This document shows positions 54,771 through 63,947 of a stretch of DNA of 64,000 bases, piece by piece. The notes beneath the pieces were generated by a model. That model was not told where the DNA came from. It was given only the letters and a program-made list of their open reading frames with translations, and did not search any database. Both the position numbers and the translations under genes were made by a program. Origin of the DNA: Chitinophagaceae bacterium UBA2375 (GTDB lineage: Bacteria; Bacteroidota; Bacteroidia; Chitinophagales; Chitinophagaceae); contig DDTB01000014.1 in the NCBI GenBank assembly GCA_002343985.1, positions 40,229-104,228 of the forward strand, given 5' to 3'. Position 1 is the stretch's first letter. Each line of letters opens with the position of its first letter.

Positions 54771-55400
54771 TTAAAACTGGTTTCTCCTGCCCTGGAACAA
54801 GCCAATATTAAAACCTGCCCTGATTTGCGGGATGGCCCTGTTGAGGTTATCGGTATAGGGCGAGTTTTCATCTTTCAGCACATCCCACATCACGGAGAAA
54901 TAAAAATATGTGTTATTGCCATTATCCCTTCCGGTGGCATACCCCCCGCCAACAAGCAGGCTTGGCGCCGACTCTTTGTATTTCTCCCTTAATAATCCTG
55001 TATTGGGTGGCGGGATGTAATTCAGTTTAATGATATTATGTTCAAAATGCGCCTGGGCAAATAAAAACTTCACAGGGAATACGCGTACAAAAGCACCCGG
55101 ACTGATCACGGTTTGCCTGACACGGTCATCGAGATATTGAAAATCGCGTTGTGAAATATAAGTGAATCCCAATGACACCGCCACATCCAGGTATTTATTG
55201 ATGCTGTACCCAAAATGCGGGTTGGCGCCCAATACCGTTACCTGGTTGCCGAATGCAAGGTTAAGGTTGCCACCTGTAAACAGGTTTTCCTTTTTGAAGA
55301 ATTTCTTCTCCGTTTCCTCGTCATCCTGAGCCATTACAGGGCTCCAGATTAACGGGAGCACAAACAGTGCGATTAAAGCGAATACTGCGGGTTTCTTCAT
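54771..55400 (-). CDS. Predicted outer-membrane beta-barrel protein
   Basis: 209-residue exported protein (signal peptide ending near SPVMAQ) with a short acidic linker and regular alternating strands (LFTGGNLNLAFG, VLGANPHFGYSINKYLDVAVSLGFTY, FVRVFPVKFLFAQAHFEHN, PQIRAGFNIGLF). This pattern is that of a small outer-membrane beta-barrel, but I do not recognise a named family. ATG at 55400 or 55409. Confidence 0.72.
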   Translation of the reverse strand: MKKPAVFALIALFVLPLIWSPVMAQDDEETEKKFFKKENLFTGGNLNLAFGNQVTVLGANPHFGYSINKYLDVAVSLGFTYISQRDFQYLDDRVRQTVISPGAFVRVFPVKFLFAQAHFEHNIIKLNYIPPPNTGLLREKYKESAPSLLVGGGYATGRDNGNNTYFYFSVMWDVLKDENSPYTDNLNRAIPQIRAGFNIGLFQGRRNQF

Positions 55401-55440
55401 AAAAATCATTTATGCGTAATCGTTATGCTATAACTTATAA

Positions 55441-56880
55441 CTAATCAAATATTTTTCCGCTGTTCAGGATACCCTTGGGGTCAAACACTTTTTTAATACC
55501 GCGCATCAGTTCAATCGATGCGGGCGTTTGTACAATGTCCATGTATTCTTTCTGAATCAGCCCGATCCCATGTTCCCCGCTAATGGTGCCACCCAGTTCA
55601 TGTACCAGTTGAAAAAGGGCCCGAAGGGCGGGAACCACCTCAGGATTGTTCAGGCTGAATTTACTGCCTTCCTTTTTTATCCGCACATGCAGGTTGCCAT
55701 CTCCGGCATGCCCGTAACATACGGCCTGGAATTGATATTGTTTGCCAAGCGCCTTCACTCCCCTGATCAAAGCAGGCAGGTTGGCGCGGGGAACCACCGT
55801 ATCCTCTTCGATGGTAAAACCATCTATTTTCACCGCTTCCGCTACCCTGCGGCGCAATTTCCAGAGCTCCGCTTTTTGCTGAGCATCGTCTGCAAAAAAT
55901 ATATCGCCGCATCCATAATCTGCCAGCAAAGTACCAATGGCTTCCATTTCCGCCATCAATACATCCACATCATTCCCATCCACTTCAATGACCAGGTGTG
56001 CTTCCATTTCATCTGTAACGGGCACTACAGCACTGTCAACAAAACGGCTGACAATTTTTAAAGCATCAATTTCCACCAATTCCAAAGCGCTGGGCGTAAA
56101 ACCAGCCCTGAATATGGCGCTGACCGCTTCACCGGCTTTCTCCAAACTATTGAATGGTACCAGCATTAATAAATCATGCTTGGGATGCGGGATCAACCTC
56201 AAAACGATTTTCGTGACCAGCCCCAATGTGCCTTCGCTGCCCACCACCAATTGGGTTAGGTTATATCCTGTAGCATTCTTTAACACATTCGCGCCCGTCC
56301 ATATCACCCTTCCATCCGGCAATACCATTTCCAGGTTGAGCACATAATCCTTCACCACACCATATTTCACGGCTTTGGGTCCACCGCTGTTTTCCGCGAT
56401 ATTTCCACCGATAAAACAACTACCCCTCGAACTTGGGTCCGGCGGGTAAAACAATCCCTTTGCCTTGACGGCCTGTTGCAACACTTCTGTTATCACGCCA
56501 GGTTCTGTTGTGACTTGCAGGTTGCGTTCATCAATCTCCAGTATCCGGTTCATTTTTTCAAATGACACAACCACTCCGCCCCTGTTGGCTAATGCACCCC
56601 CGCTTAATCCTGTTCCTGCGCCACGGGGAGTCACCGGTATGTTGTGCTCATAGCATATTTGCATGATCCGGCTGACTTCCTCCGTATTGTTGGGTTTCAA
56701 TACAATATCGGGCATGAAAAAGAGATCTTCCGTTTCATCCCTTCCATACCGCTCTTTTTCTTCAGCACCGGTCAGTATACAATCATGCGAAAGCAGTTTT
56801 TGAAATTCCTGTATGGCCGATGTATAATCCCTTGTTTTGATGTCCACGGAAAGCGCTGTTTTAGCTGCGAAAATCGGCAA
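55441..56880 (-). CDS. FAD-linked oxidase, glycolate/D-lactate dehydrogenase (GlcD) type
   Basis: About 470-residue flavoenzyme of the VAO family that oxidises 2-hydroxy acids such as D-lactate or glycolate. The FAD-binding domain has PVTPRGAGTGLSGGAL and the SSRGSCFIGGNIAENSGG block, then VVGSEGTLGLVTKIVLRL. The FAD-oxidase C domain has GHAGDGNLHVRI and SGEHGIGLIQKEYM. The start is unclear: TTG at 56880 or GTG at 56847, neither with an upstream ATG. No glcE/glcF or iron-sulfur partner gene is adjacent, so the electron acceptor is not evident. Confidence 0.87.
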   Translation of the reverse strand: MPIFAAKTALSVDIKTRDYTSAIQEFQKLLSHDCILTGAEEKERYGRDETEDLFFMPDIVLKPNNTEEVSRIMQICYEHNIPVTPRGAGTGLSGGALANRGGVVVSFEKMNRILEIDERNLQVTTEPGVITEVLQQAVKAKGLFYPPDPSSRGSCFIGGNIAENSGGPKAVKYGVVKDYVLNLEMVLPDGRVIWTGANVLKNATGYNLTQLVVGSEGTLGLVTKIVLRLIPHPKHDLLMLVPFNSLEKAGEAVSAIFRAGFTPSALELVEIDALKIVSRFVDSAVVPVTDEMEAHLVIEVDGNDVDVLMAEMEAIGTLLADYGCGDIFFADDAQQKAELWKLRRRVAEAVKIDGFTIEEDTVVPRANLPALIRGVKALGKQYQFQAVCYGHAGDGNLHVRIKKEGSKFSLNNPEVVPALRALFQLVHELGGTISGEHGIGLIQKEYMDIVQTPASIELMRGIKKVFDPKGILNSGKIFD

Positions 56881-56911
56881 AATGCCTGAAAAAAACTTTT
56901 ATGCTGATGTC

Positions 56912-57958
56912 CTAAAATTTAGGGCAGAGCGACTCCCTTCCCGGGTTATCAGGATAAAAACCATATTTGGTTAAACTGAATTCACTAGCTCCCCTGTAAT
57001 TATTAAAATTCCGCAGGGTGGAAATCGTCGCGTCGTACGTAAAGGAAAACCGGATATTATACAATTGGAACCCAAGCATCGGTATGACAGCGTCGTTCAG
57101 GCGATAATATGCGCCGGCCAGCAATTGCTTGTCGCCCGACTCGCCTAAATTGATTTGCGCGTTCATTCCCAGCACCAGTTCTGATGCGCGCGCCTGGTTG
57201 GTATAATATACATTGGGGTTCAGGATCAGGTTGCTGGATGTTTTCAGGATGGCATTCGCGAATCCAATATGGCGCATGGGTATGATGCCATTGTTGGATT
57301 GATCATTAAAAAAGGTTTCCCTTGGCCTGTTAACATGATGTATGGAATATCCCGCATTAATGTACACATCTTCATTAGGGAAGAAAGCATAGTTGATACC
57401 TGCCTGTATATCGAGGTAACTGACACTGGTATTGGAGAGTACAACTTCTGTGGGCAGCCGGTTGTCAAAAAACCTGCCATCAAACTGATCAGGGAATTTT
57501 AAGGCAGATAAGTCGATGCGCTTATTTGCCCAACCTACGTTGAAGCCCGCGCTTAACAGGCTGCTGTTGCCGAGCATTTGATGATAAGCGACTGAGCCAT
57601 ATAATTTGGTAGACCTGAGGCTTCCGCTACCGGCCACATCAGACAAGAGCAGCCCTCCCACACCAAGCCAGCCGTTTTCCAGTTTATCCCGGAACAATTG
57701 CGCATCCCCATACACACTCATGGTTTTGTATGGTATGGCCATGATATTGCTGTATTGGTTGCGGTAATGTACGCCCAACCGGTAATCGGCATCGGGTATG
57801 AAGCCTGTGTTCGCGGGATTCGTACTTAATGGCGAATGAAAGAATTGGGAAAAATGAAGGTCCTGCGCTTTTATTTGCTGAAACCCTGAAATGATAAAAA
57901 GCGCCAGTGAAGCACATACGGCACTACTGACGCTTGTTAAAGAGCGCCGGCCAATCAT
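56912..57958 (-). CDS. PorP/SprF family T9SS outer-membrane protein (module 3)
   Basis: 348-residue beta-barrel protein; signal peptide ends near QQIKAQ. The mature start DLHFSQFFHSPLSTNPANTG and HYRNQYSNIMAIPYKTMSVYGD match the family, and the protein ends ...ESLCPKF like module 2. The ATG at 57958 is preferred over a TTG at 57985. It follows the SBBP/PKD cargo gene after 49 bases on the same strand, so they are probably co-transcribed partners. Confidence 0.9.
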   Translation of the reverse strand: MIGRRSLTSVSSAVCASLALFIISGFQQIKAQDLHFSQFFHSPLSTNPANTGFIPDADYRLGVHYRNQYSNIMAIPYKTMSVYGDAQLFRDKLENGWLGVGGLLLSDVAGSGSLRSTKLYGSVAYHQMLGNSSLLSAGFNVGWANKRIDLSALKFPDQFDGRFFDNRLPTEVVLSNTSVSYLDIQAGINYAFFPNEDVYINAGYSIHHVNRPRETFFNDQSNNGIIPMRHIGFANAILKTSSNLILNPNVYYTNQARASELVLGMNAQINLGESGDKQLLAGAYYRLNDAVIPMLGFQLYNIRFSFTYDATISTLRNFNNYRGASEFSLTKYGFYPDNPGRESLCPKF

Positions 57959-58007
57959 ATTTCGTATAGTGCTTACCGTTAGCAAGGGTCAATATTTTTT
58001 ATAGCTA

Positions 58008-61000
58008 TTATCGCAGCAAGGTGATATCGCCTGTTTTGCGAAGTTTTTTACCGTCTGTAAATTCCACATCCAGGGTGTATGTGTACACATCCATGGGTTG
58101 CAATTTTCCTTTAAATGTGCCGTCCCATGCGTCCTTCCTGTTATTGGTCTGAAACACAAGCTGGCCCCAGCGGTTATAAATCCTCCAGTCCATCCGGCCA
58201 ATGCCAAAACCCTGGACCGATATAAACGCGTTGGCCCCAAACCTGCCGGGCGTGAAGGCGTTAGGCACATCCAGCAGGGGTACAATCCTGGCCCTGACGG
58301 TTAATGAAAACGTGTCCGGGCAATTCGCTTCATTATACGCGATCAGTTGCGCGGTGAAGTTCCCATTCTCATTATACTGGTGGATAGGGTTCACATCCGT
58401 TGAGCTTTCACCATCACCAAAATTCCATTCGTACCGCACTGCGCCAACAGATAAATTAGTGAAACGGGTTGGTGTATTTACTTCCGGTGGATTGGGCGCC
58501 CAGTCGAACCTGGCGTCAGGTATATCGTACACCGTGATCCTGACAATGTCTGAAGTGTCAATTTTATTGCATGTAGTAGTATCTATAGCGATCAACCGCA
58601 CATCATACGTGCCCGGTGTGTTATATAAATGAGTTGGATTGGCCTGGGTGGAACTAAAACCATCCCCGAAATCCCAGATAAAATCGGTGCCGGCCAGGGA
58701 TGTATTCTGAAAGACGGCCGTATAAGGTATACAGCCGATTCGATTGACCGTAAAACTTGCCTCCACAAACGGGTTCACCCTTAGGGTATCCCTGATCGTT
58801 AGTGGCGTGTTGCAGAAAGCCGTATCAAGCAGGGTGAGGGTAATCACATAAGTTCCGGGCGCGGGGAAAGTATGCTGACGGGGAGGCGCAAACGAAGCGG
58901 TATCATTGGGCGATCCGTCACCGTAATTCCATACAAATGTCCTTGGCCCGAAATTCGGCGGGTTTCCGGTCGACTGATTGAAAAAAGTATAACTCAGGCT
59001 CGTGCATGGGGTATCTTTTACCGCACGCAAAGCGAGCCGGGCTTCATTTGTCCCCGCCCGGATGGTCAGGTAAGATGTATCCCTGATGTTGCAGGTATTG
59101 GGGTCTTCTGCTATGAGCATGACCCTGTACACACCGGGTGTAGTGTATATGTGAAACGTGTCGGGCCTTGTGGTCACCACTACCGGTGACCCATCCCCGA
59201 AATTCCAGTAATAGGTCCTGCCTTTTAATAATGTATCCCTGAAATCAACACGGAATGGTACACATCCCGTGGTATCATTTCTCACACCGTCGATCGATGC
59301 TTGCACCGCCGCAGCCACACCGGCAAAGTTCATTTCAATCTTCACAACTGCCTGGTTACAGGCCGTACTTCCGTTGTTGGTTGCCCAAACCCCGGGTGTG
59401 GTCGGGAAGAATATATTCGGGTCACTGCCGTTGCCACAGTTGGCGCAAATGGCCTGGTATATCACACCGTTGTCATCAAAACGACTGGTACCACCATCCA
59501 CATGGTCGCCGGTACCCCCGCGTTGTCCATAGTGAGATCCAAACAACTGGCGTTGCGCGTTGCGTTCCATCACAAAGAAATAAAAATCCTGTCCGTCGGG
59601 TTGGGGCAGTCCCGGTAATGGATTCACCGCTGCCATGCCATTGGTCGTACCGGTACTGTATCCCTGCGTTACATTGATGCCACCGCCCCATCCGGAAACA
59701 TATACGTTTTCACAACGATCCACCAGGAATGCGATGGGGGAAATATTGGGGACGGCTGAACTGGTGCCAAATATGGTGGAATACACATAACCGGAAAGGT
59801 CGGGCCTTAATTTGCTGATGAATTGCTTACTGCCCGGATTGCTGAAAGGTACATTGGGCGTAACCGTCCAGTTACCGGTAGTGGTTCCCATAATATACGG
59901 GAACCCGTTTTTGTCAAACTTGAGTCCGTAGATGAGGTCGATACCGGTTGTTCCGAAATAAGATGTACGCACAAGGCCTGAGCCATCAGCACGGATCTGG
60001 GTGACAAAACCATCAGCAATGCCGCCCTGGTAATTTGGGGTGAGTACCCCGGTTCTGTCGCCCGGCAGGTTGGTGCTTGAAGTGGCGCCGCCCACATATA
60101 AATCCCCTGTTTCGGGATCAATGCTGGCTACAAAACAGGCATCAAGCCCGCTCCCGCCGAAATAACTTCCAAAAATATAATTCGACAAATTGCTGTTGAA
60201 CTTCAACACAACCCCATCCTGCACACCACCGCCGAACCCACCACCCGGATTGAAAGATGCGCCGCGCACCGGGAAATTAGCTGATTGCGTGCATGAAGCA
60301 AGGATGATATTGTTCGATGCGTCAAGGATCACTTCGCTGCGGGCATCGTCACCGTAGTTCCTGCGCAATCCATCCGGGCCCACCTGTCCCTGGTATTTGG
60401 GGCGGATATTCACACCATCGTTTCCGGTACCACCGATCCTGACGGAACCCAATAAAGCAGATCCTGCCGCATTGAATTTGGTGATGACGATATCATAGTT
60501 TCCACCCGGGCCAATGCGGGCCGTGGTGACCGGGTAATTCTGGGAGAATGACCTGCCGGCAACAACAAGATTGCCCTGCTGATCAACAATCATACTATGC
60601 GGTTGCTCATTGGCATTACCACCCAGGTATGTGGCATACATCCTGTTGGCGCCGTTTGAGGAAAACTTAAATATAGCAATGTCGTATCCGGGAAAAGTAT
60701 CTTCAGTAGCCCCACCTCCAAAAACCGTTTGGTATGCACCGGGCGAAACAGGATAATTTGTGCCAACGGGGGGCGCAAAAACAATGCCCCCTGCGTATAA
60801 ACTTCCGTCCGGGCCGGGTGTCGCGGTGTATCCCCAGTTATCAGGTGTGCTGCCAGTGAATGATGCGAAAATGATGGATGGATCAATCACCAGGACTTGA
60901 GAAGGATCATAATTCTTAACCTGGAAACTAATGGTTTGATTCGCTAATACATATCGGCATTCCACTTCCGCTTTTTTGCCATCCACAAACTGGTAGCTGT

Positions 61001-61625
61001 AAGGCGCTTGTTCAATTACATCCCCTACCGGCGTTCGCAGCAAAAGTTCCTTATTGCGTATAGCCATTTCCGTTAGCCCTTCATATTTCATCCGGATGCG
61101 CGCGATATTGGCGCCGGGTTGCACGATGAAATCATATTTCAACCTGCCCCCATCGCTGTAATACCTGATATCTATACCCGGGTAAATATTCCGGTAAGTT
61201 ACCGCCTGGAATATGCGGCACTGGCCGGCCCATTTAGCGGGATCGTTTCCTAAAAAATAATTGTTATAGGTTGACAATGGTTTTTCTGGCAAAGCTTTGC
61301 CGGGTTGAGCGTCAACAAAGCGCATTTGGTACACAAAGGAACGCAGGGTAATGGGAGGGATCGTTTCGCCAGCTTTTACACCATGGCCATGAGATTGTTC
61401 AGCAAGGGCGTGCAAGTCATCGGGATGGTGCATCAGCACACCGTATCCATTATTCTCCAGGTAAAAAGAACCGGTTTTAAAATCACCTTTGAAATTTACC
61501 AGGGAGTGCCACTGCCCTTTGTTCTCCACAAATTCCATCTGGGCAAACAAGGGTTGTATGGTCAAAAGCAGGATAGTTATCAGCCCCAACAACCTGTATG
61601 TGTTTCCCGGTCGGCGCAAGGTCAT
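58008..61625 (-). CDS. T9SS type B cargo with DUF7948, SBBP-like and PKD domains
   Basis: 1,205-residue secreted protein. A signal peptide ends near QPLFAQ; the DUF7948-like region (MEFVENKGQWHSLVNFKGDF, YPGIDIRYYSDGGRLKYDFIV) covers about 30-270. A propeller-like SBBP repeat region follows to about 720 (YATYLGGNANEQPHSMIVDQ, SYFGGSGLDACFVASIDPET, each a variant of the YSTYLGG...D...G/A-x-V unit). Four PKD domains cover about 800-1110. The type B sorting domain ends the protein: NAFTPG, YNRWGQLVFQT, WDGTFKG, closing ITLLR. The PorP/SprF gene is 49 bases downstream. Probably a large surface protein; ligand unknown. Confidence 0.9.
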   Translation of the reverse strand: MTLRRPGNTYRLLGLITILLLTIQPLFAQMEFVENKGQWHSLVNFKGDFKTGSFYLENNGYGVLMHHPDDLHALAEQSHGHGVKAGETIPPITLRSFVYQMRFVDAQPGKALPEKPLSTYNNYFLGNDPAKWAGQCRIFQAVTYRNIYPGIDIRYYSDGGRLKYDFIVQPGANIARIRMKYEGLTEMAIRNKELLLRTPVGDVIEQAPYSYQFVDGKKAEVECRYVLANQTISFQVKNYDPSQVLVIDPSIIFASFTGSTPDNWGYTATPGPDGSLYAGGIVFAPPVGTNYPVSPGAYQTVFGGGATEDTFPGYDIAIFKFSSNGANRMYATYLGGNANEQPHSMIVDQQGNLVVAGRSFSQNYPVTTARIGPGGNYDIVITKFNAAGSALLGSVRIGGTGNDGVNIRPKYQGQVGPDGLRRNYGDDARSEVILDASNNIILASCTQSANFPVRGASFNPGGGFGGGVQDGVVLKFNSNLSNYIFGSYFGGSGLDACFVASIDPETGDLYVGGATSSTNLPGDRTGVLTPNYQGGIADGFVTQIRADGSGLVRTSYFGTTGIDLIYGLKFDKNGFPYIMGTTTGNWTVTPNVPFSNPGSKQFISKLRPDLSGYVYSTIFGTSSAVPNISPIAFLVDRCENVYVSGWGGGINVTQGYSTGTTNGMAAVNPLPGLPQPDGQDFYFFVMERNAQRQLFGSHYGQRGGTGDHVDGGTSRFDDNGVIYQAICANCGNGSDPNIFFPTTPGVWATNNGSTACNQAVVKIEMNFAGVAAAVQASIDGVRNDTTGCVPFRVDFRDTLLKGRTYYWNFGDGSPVVVTTRPDTFHIYTTPGVYRVMLIAEDPNTCNIRDTSYLTIRAGTNEARLALRAVKDTPCTSLSYTFFNQSTGNPPNFGPRTFVWNYGDGSPNDTASFAPPRQHTFPAPGTYVITLTLLDTAFCNTPLTIRDTLRVNPFVEASFTVNRIGCIPYTAVFQNTSLAGTDFIWDFGDGFSSTQANPTHLYNTPGTYDVRLIAIDTTTCNKIDTSDIVRITVYDIPDARFDWAPNPPEVNTPTRFTNLSVGAVRYEWNFGDGESSTDVNPIHQYNENGNFTAQLIAYNEANCPDTFSLTVRARIVPLLDVPNAFTPGRFGANAFISVQGFGIGRMDWRIYNRWGQLVFQTNNRKDAWDGTFKGKLQPMDVYTYTLDVEFTDGKKLRKTGDITLLR

Positions 61626-61712
61626 TTTATTTTACAAGTTACTCATTAATAACGAATAAACCCACCGATTGTTGACACACAAACTGCTTTATCAATCGTT
61701 TAACAATTAGGC

Positions 61713-63827
61713 TCAGGCAATCCGGGCCCAACGGGTTTTGTCCTTGCGTTCCAGGAGGTATTGCCGGATGGGTAAATGCTCTGCCAAAATGAGCTGGGCG
61801 TCTTTTTCCAGCAAATCTGCCACCACATTCCGAGCGGCTTCCAGCATGGCTTTGTCTTGCACTATATTGGCAAGTTTGAATTGAATCATGCCACTTTGCC
61901 TGGTTCCTTCCACATCACCCGGTCCGCGTAATTCCAGGTCTTTTTCGGCAATCTTGAAACCGTCATTTGTACTAACCATTATTTTGAGTCGTTCCCTCGC
62001 ATCATGACCCAATTTATTTCCGGTGAGCAGGATACAATAGCTTTGATCGGCACCCCGGCCAACGCGGCCCCTGAGCTGGTGCAGTTGTGACAATCCGAAT
62101 TTCTCCGCGCTTTCAATCACCATAACAGAGGCATTGGGCACGTTCACCCCAACCTCAATCACCGTCGTGCTTACCATTATTTGAGTATCTCCATGAACAA
62201 ATCGCTGCATATTGGCCTCTTTTTGATCTGCCGGCTGCTTGCCATGAACCATACTGATCCAATACTTGGGTTCAGGGAAAAATGATTTCACTTCTTCATA
62301 ACCTTTCATGAGGTTTTCATAATCGAGTTTGCTGCTTTCCTCAATTAAGGGGTATATGATATAAGCCTGGCGGCCCTCCGCGATCTGTTGCCTGATAAAA
62401 TCCATCACTTGCGGCCTGGATTCTTCTGTTCTGTGCGAAGTCTGCACAGGTTTTCGTCCGGGCGGTAATTCATCGATCACGCTGTAATCAAGGTCACCAT
62501 AAGCCGTCAGGGCCAGCGTCCGGGGGATCGGTGTAGCCGTCATCACGAGGATATGCGGAGGCAGGCTGTTCTTTTTCCAAAGAAGGGCCCTTTGCGCCAC
62601 ACCAAATTTATGCTGCTCGTCCACTACGGCATAACCCAGGTTTTTGAATTGCACTTTTTCTTCAATTACCGCATGTGTACCGATCAGGATATGGGTATGG
62701 CCTTCGAGGCAGTCATTCAATATTTTTTTTCTATCCCTGCCGGAAGTAGAACCTGTCAGCAAAGCAGCTTCCACGGGCATATCGCTCAGATAGGCACGGA
62801 TGCTGTTAAAATGTTGCTGAGCCAATATTTCCGTTGGCGCCATCAATACACTCTGAAAGCCATTATCCGCAGCGATCAGCATACTCAGCAAGGCAACCAT
62901 GGTTTTACCACTGCCCACATCACCCTGCAACAAACGGTTCATTTGTTTGCCGCTGCCCAGGTCGGCGCGGATCTCTTTCAACACACGCTTCTGCGCGTTG
63001 GTTAATGGAAACGGAAGATGATGCTGGTAAAATCCGTTAAAATAATCACCCACTTTTTCAAACATCCATCCCCTGCTGTTCCGGTGCCTGTCAATACGCA
63101 GCAACTGAATACCCAATTGCGCGAAGAAAAGCTCTTCAAATTTAATCCGGCGCACGGCCTGACGGTAATGGGTATCCGAAGATGGGAAATGTATGGAACG
63201 ATAAGCTTCGAAGCGGTTGACGAGCTGGTATTGCTTCAAAATATATTCCGGCAGGTTTTCGGGTATATCGGCCGGGGATAGCCTGTCGACCAGGTCTTTC
63301 GTAAATTTTCCAATAGCCCGCCCATGCAGGCCCTTGGCTTTTAATTTTTCGGTGGAGGGGTAAATAGGTTCCAAAAACGATTTTCCGGATGCGAGTTCCG
63401 GACGAAAAACCTCAATCTCTGGATGGGCCATCTGTGCTTTGCCCAAAAAAAAACCGACCCTGCCAAACACCAGGTACGATTGCCCGGGTTGGAGCATTTT
63501 CTGTACCCAGGAAATACCCTGGAACCAAACAAGTTCAATGGTACCAGTCGCATCCTGTAATTGGGCCACCAACCGTCTGGCCCTTTTCTGGCCAATGAGC
63601 TCCAGGCTCATCAATTTGCCGGCTACCTGTGCATATTCCTGCGCTGGCGACAGTTGCTTAATCTGATCAACCCGGGTTTTATCTACATGCCTGAGTGGAA
63701 AATAATCAAGCAGGTCCCTGAATGTAAATACCTGGATCTCCTTGCGCATCAGGTCACCCCGGATCGCGGAAATGCCATTCAGGTATTCAATCGGACTGGA
63801 TAATATGTTTGACGCGGGCCTGTCCAT
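61713..63827 (-). CDS. recG: ATP-dependent DNA helicase RecG
   Basis: Helicase that remodels stalled forks and Holliday junctions. 704 residues: wedge domain (OB-fold) to about 190, then helicase lobe 1 with the Walker A motif GDVGSGKT and the DEQH box (VVDEQHKFGV), a TATPIPRTLALTAYGDLD block, and lobe 2 with the STTVIEVGVNVPNASVM and QLRGRVGRG motifs. The frame is open to a TTG at 63839, but the ATG at 63827 is preferred; a TATCTTTG promoter box ends 9 bases before it. Confidence 0.95.
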   Translation of the reverse strand: MDRPASNILSSPIEYLNGISAIRGDLMRKEIQVFTFRDLLDYFPLRHVDKTRVDQIKQLSPAQEYAQVAGKLMSLELIGQKRARRLVAQLQDATGTIELVWFQGISWVQKMLQPGQSYLVFGRVGFFLGKAQMAHPEIEVFRPELASGKSFLEPIYPSTEKLKAKGLHGRAIGKFTKDLVDRLSPADIPENLPEYILKQYQLVNRFEAYRSIHFPSSDTHYRQAVRRIKFEELFFAQLGIQLLRIDRHRNSRGWMFEKVGDYFNGFYQHHLPFPLTNAQKRVLKEIRADLGSGKQMNRLLQGDVGSGKTMVALLSMLIAADNGFQSVLMAPTEILAQQHFNSIRAYLSDMPVEAALLTGSTSGRDRKKILNDCLEGHTHILIGTHAVIEEKVQFKNLGYAVVDEQHKFGVAQRALLWKKNSLPPHILVMTATPIPRTLALTAYGDLDYSVIDELPPGRKPVQTSHRTEESRPQVMDFIRQQIAEGRQAYIIYPLIEESSKLDYENLMKGYEEVKSFFPEPKYWISMVHGKQPADQKEANMQRFVHGDTQIMVSTTVIEVGVNVPNASVMVIESAEKFGLSQLHQLRGRVGRGADQSYCILLTGNKLGHDARERLKIMVSTNDGFKIAEKDLELRGPGDVEGTRQSGMIQFKLANIVQDKAMLEAARNVVADLLEKDAQLILAEHLPIRQYLLERKDKTRWARIA

Positions 63828-63836
63828 GCCAGGCTG

Positions 63837-63844
63837 CAAAGATA
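63837..63844 (-). promoter_or_regulatory. Probable -7 box for recG
   Basis: The minus strand reads TATCTTTG (TAnnTTTG), 9 bases before the preferred recG ATG. Confidence 0.4.
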
Positions 63845-63947
63845 TTCCAGTCGGTACTTATATGTGAAAAATGGGGAAAAAACTACCCGGGACTGCTATA
63901 AACCACAAATGATGCAAAAGGGCAAAACAAATCCACAACAGTCTACA

